Shown: positions 12,035-18,338 of the stretch, piece after piece | Numbering within the stretch: the stretch's first letter is position 1 | How the letters are laid out: every line of letters starts with the position of its first letter | Source: JACQCV01 sp964634555 | Lineage (GTDB): Bacteria; Patescibacteriota; Minisyncoccia; Phycocordibacterales; UBA12445 | Assembly (NCBI GenBank): GCA_964634555.1 | Contig: CAZWJJ010000015.1 | Location: 1-18,338, forward strand | Direction of reading: 5' to 3' | Length of the DNA: 18,338 nt | Notes under the pieces: generated by a model | Database searches by the model: none | What the model saw: only the letters and a program-made list of their open reading frames with translations | What the model was told of the DNA's origin: nothing | Position numbers and translations under genes: made by a program

Positions 12035-12703
12035 ATGATTATTCCGGCAATTATAGCCAAAGATTTTGATGAGGTAGAGGAAAAGGTTGAGCAGGTGGAG
12101 AATTCAACTGAGTGGGTTCATCTGGATAATATGGATGGGCTGTTTACGCCAGTCGAGAGTTGGCCATATTTTGATATTAAAGAAGCGCCGAAGGATCTCG
12201 AGTATATAGATTTTATTCGGACTGATAATGTTAAGGCTGAGATTCACTTAATGACTAAACATCCTGAAAAGAATTTGGAAAAGTGGGTTGATGCCGGCGC
12301 CGATCGAATACTTTTTCATTACGAATCAACTACTGAGGCAGAACTTGATAGAATGCTCACTTATCTCGAAGATGTCGAAGGGGTTGAAGCCGGTATCGTG
12401 CTGAAATACGAAACTCCGATTGATGTTTTAGATAAATTTATTGATGATATAGATGTTGTTCAGCTCATGAGTATTAGTCATATCGGTTTTTATGGTCATC
12501 CGTTAGAGGAGGGGATTTATGCTAAAATTCGGGATTTGCGGGCTAAATATCCTGGTGTTACAATTAACGTCGACGGTGGAATTAATTTAGAAAATGCTAA
12601 GATGGTTATGGACGCCGGTGCGGATAATTTAGTGATTGGATCGGCGATTTTTAATAATGATGATCCTGCACGAGCGATAAAAGAGTTTAAAAATAGTTTG
12701 TAA
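12035..12703 (+). CDS. rpe: Ribulose-phosphate 3-epimerase family protein
   Basis: 222 residues forming a TIM barrel that interconverts ribulose 5-phosphate and xylulose 5-phosphate. The metal and acid/base residues are present: His29 and Asp31 in VHLDNMDG, His71 in EIHLMTKHP, and Asp180 in INVDGGIN. MSISHIGFYGHPLEEG matches the flexible loop over the active site, and GADNLVIGSAIF the phosphate-binding end. The usual DVMDGxFVPN is altered to DNMDGLFTP, so the protein is a somewhat divergent member; related hexulose-phosphate enzymes share the fold. It starts three bases after the rpiB stop and is followed by transketolase, which uses its product, so pathway context supports the assignment. 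Confidence 0.88.
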   Translation: MIIPAIIAKDFDEVEEKVEQVENSTEWVHLDNMDGLFTPVESWPYFDIKEAPKDLEYIDFIRTDNVKAEIHLMTKHPEKNLEKWVDAGADRILFHYESTTEAELDRMLTYLEDVEGVEAGIVLKYETPIDVLDKFIDDIDVVQLMSISHIGFYGHPLEEGIYAKIRDLRAKYPGVTINVDGGINLENAKMVMDAGADNLVIGSAIFNNDDPARAIKEFKNSL

Positions 12704-12711
12704 AATAATTG

Positions 12712-13581
12712 ATGTCGGAATTGCATGAGGATAAAATAAAAGCGCTCGAGACACAGGCTAATGAGATTCGGAAATCTATAATTGAGATGCTGGTTGAAGC
12801 TGGTTCGGGCCACACTGCTGGCCCGCTGGGTATGACAGATATTTTTACGGCATTTTATTTCCACATTTTGAAACATGATCCGAAAGATCCGCTTTGGGCG
12901 GAACGCGATCGCTTAGTGCTTTCAAATGGACATATCTGTCCTGTTTTATACGCTACTATGGCCCATGCCGGATATTTTCCGCTTGAAGAGTTGATGACTC
13001 TGCGTAAGTTGGGCTCAAGATTACAGGGTCATCCTCATCGTGAATATCTGCCATGGCTGGAAAATAGTTCTGGTCCTTTGGGATTGGGTTTGTCGCAGGC
13101 GGTTGGTATGGCTCTGGCGCAAAGAATGGACGGCAAAGAATCTAATGGCCAATATATTTACGCATTTCTCTCTGATGGTGAACAGGAGGCCGGGTTGACA
13201 TGGGAAGCGGCTATGCTAGCGGGAAAAAATAAACTGCACAATTTAATTGCGATCATTGATAGAAATAATATTCAGATCGATGGTTTTACTGAAGATGTTA
13301 TGCCGCTTGAACCGTTGGCGGATAAATGGCGCGCCTTTAACTGGCATGTGATAGAGATCGATGGCCATAATTTTGCGGAGATCGTGGGCGCTGTAGATCA
13401 GGCTAAGGCCATTTTTGAGAAACCGACGATAATAATTGCTCATACTATTCCCGGCAAGGGCGTAGATTTTGCGGAAAAGAAGTTTGAATGGCACGGAAAA
13501 CCGCCGACCAAAGAGGAGGGGAAGATCGCACTTGACGAACTCCGGACTTTGGGCGGGAGGATTGCCAGTGAGCATCAATAA
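12712..13581 (+). CDS. tktA: Transketolase, N-terminal (thiamine diphosphate-binding) subunit
   Basis: 289 residues, corresponding to the first half of a full transketolase. A glycine-rich substrate region GSGHTAGPLG is at 31-40, SNGHICPVLYA follows, and the TPP/Mg motif runs from SDGEQEAG (about 154-161) to IIDRNNIQ (about 181-188). ATG 12712 is chosen over the TTG at 12709. The C-terminal half is a separate gene 33 bases downstream. Split transketolases of this kind are common in archaea, many Gram-positives and CPR bacteria, and assemble as heterotetramers. The enzyme transfers two-carbon units between ketose and aldose phosphates, linking the pentose pathway with glycolysis. Confidence 0.94.
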   Translation: MSELHEDKIKALETQANEIRKSIIEMLVEAGSGHTAGPLGMTDIFTAFYFHILKHDPKDPLWAERDRLVLSNGHICPVLYATMAHAGYFPLEELMTLRKLGSRLQGHPHREYLPWLENSSGPLGLGLSQAVGMALAQRMDGKESNGQYIYAFLSDGEQEAGLTWEAAMLAGKNKLHNLIAIIDRNNIQIDGFTEDVMPLEPLADKWRAFNWHVIEIDGHNFAEIVGAVDQAKAIFEKPTIIIAHTIPGKGVDFAEKKFEWHGKPPTKEEGKIALDELRTLGGRIASEHQ

Positions 13582-13607
13582 GTATAAGGGGCTAGTATAA
13601 GTATAAG
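13581..13607 (+). repeat. Three AGTATAAG repeats between the transketolase genes
   Basis: AGTATAAG occurs at 13581-13588, 13594-13601 and 13600-13607, the last two overlapping by two bases. They fill most of the 33-bp spacer before the second transketolase gene. They may come from replication slippage or act as weak internal -10 elements. AAGGGG at 13586-13591 is too far from the ATG to be its main ribosome site. Confidence 0.5.
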
Positions 13608-13614
13608 AAGTAGA

Positions 13615-14604
13615 ATGATAGTGAATTCTCAAAAATTAAATCCAAAACTATTTGACGCCGATATAGAGAAGGTGCCGATTCGCAATGGTTTTGGCGAAGG
13701 CTTGCTTCAGGCTGGTATAGAAAATGAAAAGGTTGTCGGACTTTGCGCCGACTTGACCGAATCCACCAAGATGCTGGCTTTTGCAGAAAAATTTCCTAAG
13801 AGATTTATTGAGATCGGTGTGGCGGAGCAGAATTTGGCTGCGACGGCTTCGGGTATGGCGGCGATGGGTAAGATTCCATTCATGAGTTCTTACGCTGTTT
13901 TTTCTCCCGGCCGGAATTGGGAACAGATCAGGACAACGATCTGCTATAACAATAGAAATGTAAAGATCGCCGGTTCTCATGCCGGGGTTTCCGTCGGGCC
14001 GGACGGCGGTTCACATCAGGCACTTGAGGATATTGCTATTATGAGGGCACTGCCGAGAATGAGAGTGGTCGTGCCAGCTGATTCTATTGAAGCGAAGAAG
14101 GCAACTTTGGCAATTGCCAGCAACGATGGTCCGGCGTATTTGCGATTGGCTCGCGAAAAGACGACAGTTGTGACGACAGTCGATTCGCCGTTTGAATTTG
14201 GTAAGGCTAATTTATTATGGGACAGTGAAAATCCATCAGTTGCGATTATCGCCTGTGGCCCGCTTGTCTATAATTCTTTGATGGCCGCTAAGAGTTTGGA
14301 AGCCGAAGGGATCTCGGTATTGGTTTTAAATTTGCATACTGTTAAACCGCTGGATGTAGAGGCGGTTATTTCTGTTGCAAAAAGAGCTGGCCGAGTGATT
14401 ACAGCCGAAGAGCATCAGATCGCCGGTGGCATGGGTTCGGCCGTTGCGGAAGTTTTGGCGCAAAATTATCCGGTGCCGATGGAGTTTATTGGCGTTCGAG
14501 ATCAATTTGGCCAGTCCGGTAAGCCGGAAGAATTAATGGAGCATTACGGAATGGGGATCAAGGATATTGTCACAGCGGTTAAGAAAATTAGTCTAAGAAA
14601 ATGA
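13615..14604 (+). CDS. tktB: Transketolase, C-terminal (pyrimidine-binding) subunit
   Basis: 329 residues with a pyrimidine-binding domain (about 20-185) and a C-terminal regulatory-type domain (about 200-325). The conserved Glu71 in IGVAEQNLAA activates the thiamine ring. SHAGVSVGPDGGSHQALEDI carries the histidines that contact substrate and cofactor. It forms the active site with the N-terminal subunit encoded just upstream. 1-deoxyxylulose-phosphate synthase halves look similar, but the separate N-terminal partner and the pentose-phosphate neighbours favour transketolase. The stop codon overlaps the start of the next gene (ATGA at 14601-14604). Confidence 0.93.
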   Translation: MIVNSQKLNPKLFDADIEKVPIRNGFGEGLLQAGIENEKVVGLCADLTESTKMLAFAEKFPKRFIEIGVAEQNLAATASGMAAMGKIPFMSSYAVFSPGRNWEQIRTTICYNNRNVKIAGSHAGVSVGPDGGSHQALEDIAIMRALPRMRVVVPADSIEAKKATLAIASNDGPAYLRLAREKTTVVTTVDSPFEFGKANLLWDSENPSVAIIACGPLVYNSLMAAKSLEAEGISVLVLNLHTVKPLDVEAVISVAKRAGRVITAEEHQIAGGMGSAVAEVLAQNYPVPMEFIGVRDQFGQSGKPEELMEHYGMGIKDIVTAVKKISLRK

Positions 14605-15620
14605 AGGAGCAGATATCTCCCGCTGATGTTTCTAATCAAATAGAGGAAACCAAAATCGAAGAGAAAAAAGTCGGTAGGAATATAAATGAATATTTGAAAG
14701 CGCACGGTATTGAGGCGCCTCCGGTCAAGTTGCATATATTTTTTAACGCTCATGAATATGCTAAGGATATCGAAGGGGTTCAAAAATATTTAGCCGAGGC
14801 GGATATTGTTTTTCCAGAACTTGTTGGTTGGGATCAGACGAAACTTCAAGTTATAAATAAAGTATCGACAGGGGAAATGTCGGCTAAGGCCGGACTGAAT
14901 AAATCTTATGGTTTTGAGCGTAATCCATATTACACCCGATTACTCGAGATTTTGCATGGTACAGACAAGAAGGTTGCTTTCGTTGATTTGCCCTATGGCT
15001 CTCCATTACAAGAAAAGACTTACGAAGAGAAGGATAATTATAAAAAAAGTGGAAATAAAATTTTTAGGGAAGATTTAAGTTATGAAGAAGCCATAGGGAA
15101 TATGAAAGCTGATCTGTTATCTTTCTTGGGAGCGGTTGCCGAAGAGAGAGAAGAGTATATAACAGAAAGATTTGGTCCGGAGATAAAGAATATTATTGAA
15201 AATAATCCTGATTTATTGAGTAAGGATAGTATTAATGCTCTAATGATATTTGGTTTTGATCATAAAAAGTTTTATCACGAACTTAAGTTCAAAGATGTCG
15301 ATGTTACAAGAAGTTTTGCTACCACTCCATTAACAACTAATTATTTATCTGAGATATATAATAGATTGAAGTATCATAAGAATGTATCGGATGAGTTGTA
15401 TGCGCGGGCATTGCTAGGGGAAATACTTGTTCTTAAAAAAGGGAGGAATTTTACCGGCGGTTCGCCTGCTACTAGTTATGAGGAGATTTTTTTGTTCCGA
15501 TCGTTTATTGATAAATTTTCTCTTAATGAGATTAAGGAGATATATAGTCACGTCAGGGATAAGGATTTTGAAAATTATTTAGATGGGGTATTGAAGGATA
15601 AGGGACTGATTAGTGCTTGA
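14601..15620 (+). CDS. Uncharacterised 339-residue protein coupled to transketolase
   Basis: A soluble, charged protein with no signal peptide or membrane segment. After a Lys/Glu-rich leader (1-40), a beta strand KLHIFFNAHEYAKD is followed by a helix and ADIVFPELVGW, then VAFVDLPYGSPLQ (about 125-137). A helical stretch AVAEEREEYITERFGPEIKN follows, and later NALMIFGFDHKKFYHEL. The order strand with an H-E pair, [VI]-[FV]-x-E, D-x-P and then R-x-x-Y-I recalls the TraB/EreA/ChaN-like fold (putative metallohydrolases), but the likeness is weak and the key GEVH-type motif is not clear. It overlaps the transketolase stop by ATGA, so it is translated with that operon. At its 3' end it overlaps the convergent gene by 11 bases. 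Function unknown. Confidence 0.82.
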   Translation: MKEQISPADVSNQIEETKIEEKKVGRNINEYLKAHGIEAPPVKLHIFFNAHEYAKDIEGVQKYLAEADIVFPELVGWDQTKLQVINKVSTGEMSAKAGLNKSYGFERNPYYTRLLEILHGTDKKVAFVDLPYGSPLQEKTYEEKDNYKKSGNKIFREDLSYEEAIGNMKADLLSFLGAVAEEREEYITERFGPEIKNIIENNPDLLSKDSINALMIFGFDHKKFYHELKFKDVDVTRSFATTPLTTNYLSEIYNRLKYHKNVSDELYARALLGEILVLKKGRNFTGGSPATSYEEIFLFRSFIDKFSLNEIKEIYSHVRDKDFENYLDGVLKDKGLISA

Positions 15621-16608
15621 AGATATTGCTTAGGTCGTAATTGATAAATCCCAGTTCAGGTTCTCGGCGAAGCCAGATTTTGGCAACTCTGTTTTTGAGG
15701 TCGATTATAATTTTGGCGATGGTGCGTTCGTTCATAATGCTTAAGGTTGCACCATCGATTTGATCATTCATTAGCGTCTCGAGTTCTTCGTCGGCCATCT
15801 GATCTTTTATTTTTTCGGTTGCAACATTGTATCTATTGAAGGTGCCGTTGATATTAGTATTGCCCTCGAAATTTTTTAATGCAGTCAAGTAGTGGTTGGT
15901 ATGCACGAAAGGCGATGTTGGATGGGTAACTACCTCATCGCTGGAATTGTATTCAATGTTCCATATTTTACCATCTGTGCGGATAATATTTCCGCTATAA
16001 CCTAAAGAGCGCGGAAGATCTCTTAATTTCTCAAAATCCTTATCTGGATCCTTAGTGTTCGAAAGCCAGCGTGCAATGACATTTTTTGAGAGGCCAGTGT
16101 TTGTTTTTGTTGAGACTAATGAATTTATACAGCTCACAAAGCCGTTGGAGTTGATACTGACGGAATTTCCGCCGAGAGTATTATAGTAGTAAAGTTCGAG
16201 AATTTTCAGATCGGCGATCTGCTTGGATATTATGCATATTTTATCCTCCGAATATTTCTCCCAATCTTCATTATGTGCGATCAATTTACCACTGTTTGTA
16301 ATTAAGGTAGTACATTTTTCCGCTGAATAATCTTGATTAACCTCATCTTCAAGAGATATTGTATAAAGATCTAAAAAGTCTACTCCGGCGCCTTGAGCAT
16401 AGCCGCGCATTTCTTCAATATATTCGGGAAAATATTCCTGATTGAATTTTAGAAATTTTTCAGCGCGCTCTATCTTCACTTTCCAGTCTCCAAAAACATT
16501 TGATCTCGAAATTGTTTCTTTGGCGGCATTGGAAAAAGATTGGCCCATTGCAAAGCCGAGATCAAAATTATTTTTAGCTTCGAATTCGAAAAAGTTTTTG
16601 TGGGACAT
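15610..16608 (-). CDS. C45-type Ntn hydrolase / acyl-CoA:6-aminopenicillanate acyltransferase-like protein
   Basis: 332 residues. An N-terminal helical region (1-98) is followed by EKCTTL, where Cys99 would be the N-terminal nucleophile after autocatalytic cleavage. Typical downstream marks of this family are LIAHNEDW (109-116), a long beta-sandwich part with NSNGFVSCINSL, and FVHTNHYL in the second half. Members cleave or transfer acyl amide bonds (acylated amino acids, peptides, choloyl or penicillin-like amides), so a role in recycling or in tailoring a small amide is possible; the substrate is unknown. The gene lies 37 bases after the PfkB kinase gene on the same strand and is likely co-transcribed with it. 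No ribosome site is seen. Its stop region overlaps the convergent gene at 15610-15620. Confidence 0.82.
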   Translation of the reverse strand: MSHKNFFEFEAKNNFDLGFAMGQSFSNAAKETISRSNVFGDWKVKIERAEKFLKFNQEYFPEYIEEMRGYAQGAGVDFLDLYTISLEDEVNQDYSAEKCTTLITNSGKLIAHNEDWEKYSEDKICIISKQIADLKILELYYYNTLGGNSVSINSNGFVSCINSLVSTKTNTGLSKNVIARWLSNTKDPDKDFEKLRDLPRSLGYSGNIIRTDGKIWNIEYNSSDEVVTHPTSPFVHTNHYLTALKNFEGNTNINGTFNRYNVATEKIKDQMADEELETLMNDQIDGATLSIMNERTIAKIIIDLKNRVAKIWLRREPELGFINYDLSNIFKH

Positions 16609-16645
16609 TGTTTGGCCGAAAAGATGTAGGTTTTATTTGGATTTT

Positions 16646-17650
16646 TTAAATTTCCCGCAGTTTATAATTCTCCGGTGCTTCGGCTAGATATTTTTCCAGA
16701 TCAGAACGATGCAACAAGCCTTCCCGCGCACCGATCTTTTGGACAACAGACATTGAATTTATTGGTCCCCAAAGCAGAGCATCTTCAAAGTCTTTACCAA
16801 GAGCAAGTGCAGAGACTATGGTCGAGGCGAAAGCATCTCCGGCCCCGGTTCGCGAGAGAGGCGGAGCGATATCGGGATAAAGCGGAATACTGTAAAATTT
16901 ATTTTCATTGTAGGCATAGGCGCCATTTGGGCCGTCTGTAATCACAACCATTTTTGGACCCAATTTATTCACAGTCATCAGTAAATTTTTAATGTCGGTT
17001 TCTTGAGTGTTTAAAATTCTTTGTGCCTCTTCTTTATTGCAGAAAAATATTTCCGCACGGGCATAGATTTTTTTGAGTTTTTCTACGCCGAGAGTCATCT
17101 GAAATGTTCCGGGTTGAAAAGCTAGTTTAACTTCCGGATGTGCTTCAAGATAGTTTTCAATGTCTCTATGAAAGGCTTCTGAAGTACCGCCAAGTGAGCT
17201 TAGATACAGCCAGTTGGTTGTAAAATCATCTGGCATTTTGTAGGGATAGGCCTCGTGCTTGACCAAGATCGTTCTTTCTGGTCCGTACCAGAGAACATAG
17301 TGATAGTTACTGATTATGCCTTCGTGAGAAAAAACATAATCGGTTGAAACATGATCCTCTCTTAGAGCCTGAAGATTTTTTTCACCGACATCATCTTTGC
17401 CTTGATTGGTGATATTGGCTGAGGCTAGGCCTAGGCGGGCCGCCGCTACTGCCGCATTGGTGGAATTTCCGACAGCGGATACAACTTTCACAAAATCGTA
17501 GGGAATTTTATCGCCAAAGCTGATACAGAGTTCATCGCGATGTTTCTCAGTATCTTTATGAGTGTCTGCGCCCGAGGTTGCACCAAGTCTGATAAAAGCA
17601 TCCGTCACAATATCTCCTATCGACACAAAATCAAATTTTTTGATATCCAT
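16646..17650 (-). CDS. PfkB/ribokinase-family carbohydrate kinase
   Basis: 334 residues. The chain starts with the family beta strand FDFVSIGDIVTDAFI (6-20). The first signature is SAVGNSTNAAVAAARLG (58-74, normally with GG in place of GN). ATP/anion-hole signature RTGAGDAFAS is at 267-276, with catalytic base Asp272. An insertion around 25-50 (SGADTHKDTEKHRDE) is longer than in ribokinase. It phosphorylates a sugar or nucleoside; ribose, fructose or an adenosine-like substrate are all possible. In a cluster of pentose-phosphate and aldolase genes, feeding ribose or a hexose phosphate into the pathway is a natural guess. It is transcribed away from the aldolase gene and probably with the C45-like gene downstream. 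Confidence 0.88.
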   Translation of the reverse strand: MDIKKFDFVSIGDIVTDAFIRLGATSGADTHKDTEKHRDELCISFGDKIPYDFVKVVSAVGNSTNAAVAAARLGLASANITNQGKDDVGEKNLQALREDHVSTDYVFSHEGIISNYHYVLWYGPERTILVKHEAYPYKMPDDFTTNWLYLSSLGGTSEAFHRDIENYLEAHPEVKLAFQPGTFQMTLGVEKLKKIYARAEIFFCNKEEAQRILNTQETDIKNLLMTVNKLGPKMVVITDGPNGAYAYNENKFYSIPLYPDIAPPLSRTGAGDAFASTIVSALALGKDFEDALLWGPINSMSVVQKIGAREGLLHRSDLEKYLAEAPENYKLREI

Positions 17651-17767
17651 CGTCCTAGAAATTAATATAAATAATTATCAGCCTTACAAAATCTCGCGCT
17701 TAAGATATTTGATTATAACATATCGTCGTTATAGAATATAAACACATAGCCAGCAGGAATAATAAAA
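17651..17767. promoter_or_regulatory. Divergent intergenic region between the kinase and aldolase genes
   Basis: This AT-rich stretch of 117 bp must hold both promoters. Toward the aldolase, TTGATT (17709-17714) is followed by TATAGA (17730-17735) with a 15-base spacer, and a second candidate -10, TATAAA, lies at 17737-17742. AGGA (17755-17758) is a reasonable ribosome site nine bases before the ATG. Toward the kinase, TATATTAAT-like sequence lies about 20 bases before its ATG, with AGGA only two bases from the start. No single promoter stands out. Confidence 0.3.
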
Positions 17768-18338
17768 ATGATTACTTTAAGAGAGACAATTAAAGACACG
17801 GAATACAAGAAGAAAGCTGTCGGGCATTTTAATATTTCCACGATCGATCAGCTCTGGGCGATCTTTAGAGCGGCTAAGAGTTTGGATGTGCCGGTCATTA
17901 TCGGTGTTTCGGAGGGTGAGCGCGATTTTATTGGTGTCTCTCAGGCGGTTCTTTTGGTTCATAGTATTCGCGAGGAGTATAACTATCCGATATTTATAAA
18001 TGCCGATCATACATATTCTTATGATCGCGTCAAAGAGGCGATTGATGCCGGTTTTGATTCTGTTATTTTTGATGGTGCTAAATTATCGTTGGAGGAAAAT
18101 ATTGCGATTACAAAAAAGTGTGTTGAATATGCTCGACATGTTTCTAAGATAGAAGAGAGGGATATTTTGATTGAGGGGGAGTTAGGGTATATCGGAAGTT
18201 CGTCAAAGATTTTGGAAGGAATTCCCGAAGGCGCTGCAGTTTTGGACGAAAATTTGACCACTGTGTCCGATGCGTTGAAATTTGTTAAGGAAACTGGCGT
18301 TGATCTTTTTTCTCCGGCGATCGGCAGTATTCACGGTG
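17768..18338 (+). CDS. fba: Class II fructose-bisphosphate aldolase family protein, 3'-truncated by the window
   Basis: 190 codons are visible from the ATG at 17768 and the frame is open at the window edge, out of an expected 280-340. It is a zinc-dependent aldolase that cleaves or forms fructose 1,6-bisphosphate (or a related ketose bisphosphate) from dihydroxyacetone phosphate and glyceraldehyde 3-phosphate. The motifs are AVGHFNIS (17-24), NADHTYS with catalytic Asp80 and zinc ligand His81, FDSVIFDGA (96-104), EGELGYIG with Glu137, and SPAIGSIHG with His189 as a further zinc ligand. NADH replaces the commoner LHADH and SIHG the commoner T(A/S)HG, so it may belong to the ketose-bisphosphate/tagatose branch. 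Fits with the transketolase operon to give a pentose-to-triose route. Confidence 0.9.
   Translation, partial: MITLRETIKDTEYKKKAVGHFNISTIDQLWAIFRAAKSLDVPVIIGVSEGERDFIGVSQAVLLVHSIREEYNYPIFINADHTYSYDRVKEAIDAGFDSVIFDGAKLSLEENIAITKKCVEYARHVSKIEERDILIEGELGYIGSSSKILEGIPEGAAVLDENLTTVSDALKFVKETGVDLFSPAIGSIHG

Overview
The window looks like a contig from a Candidate Phyla Radiation (Patescibacteria, probably Parcubacteria-like) genome. Three things point there: a transketolase split into two adjacent genes, a compact sugar-phosphate gene set with almost no Shine-Dalgarno sites, and a 158-residue protein with a Trp/Cys/Arg-rich tail of a kind I recall from Parcubacteria. The taxon call is inference. TGA ends normal genes here (7768, 14604, 15620), so a recoded-UGA lineage such as Gracilibacteria is not supported.

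Region 1 (1 to about 9369) is the right-hand part of an integrative element whose left end lies outside the window. From the left, on the minus strand, it carries a type I restriction-modification operon. The order of transcription is a small helix-turn-helix protein, HsdR, then HsdM apparently fused to HsdS. HsdR is interrupted by one in-frame TGA where a Trp is expected. HsdM and HsdS are separated by a 10-N assembly gap. A good sigma70-type promoter (5042-5071) drives the operon. Next comes 5072-6430, mostly non-coding and dense in hairpins. It holds a candidate 225-nt structured RNA with its own promoter and a strong terminator, plus two small proteins. An integration operon follows on the plus strand: excisionase-like HTH protein, one-TM protein, tyrosine recombinase and large serine recombinase, the last two overlapping by ATGA. 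The serine recombinase gene runs antisense through a tRNA-Ala(GGC) gene, which marks the element/chromosome junction.

Region 2 (about 9370 to 11560) is chromosomal. It has a HAD-like hydrolase, a second tRNA-Ala (CGC) with an irregular acceptor stem, two uncharacterised small proteins each followed by a clear terminator, and an 87-bp palindromic REP/MITE-like repeat.

Region 3 (11560 to the end) is central carbon metabolism. A plus-strand operon encodes RpiB, ribulose-phosphate epimerase, the two transketolase halves and an unknown 339-residue protein coupled to the last half. A minus-strand pair encodes a PfkB-family sugar kinase and a C45/acyltransferase-like Ntn hydrolase. A class II aldolase gene starts at 17768 and runs off the right edge. 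Together these interconvert pentose phosphates and glycolytic intermediates. The most unusual parts of the window are the structured 5190-5860 segment, the tandem tyrosine plus serine recombinases with the tRNA-antisense tail, and the TGA-split HsdR.
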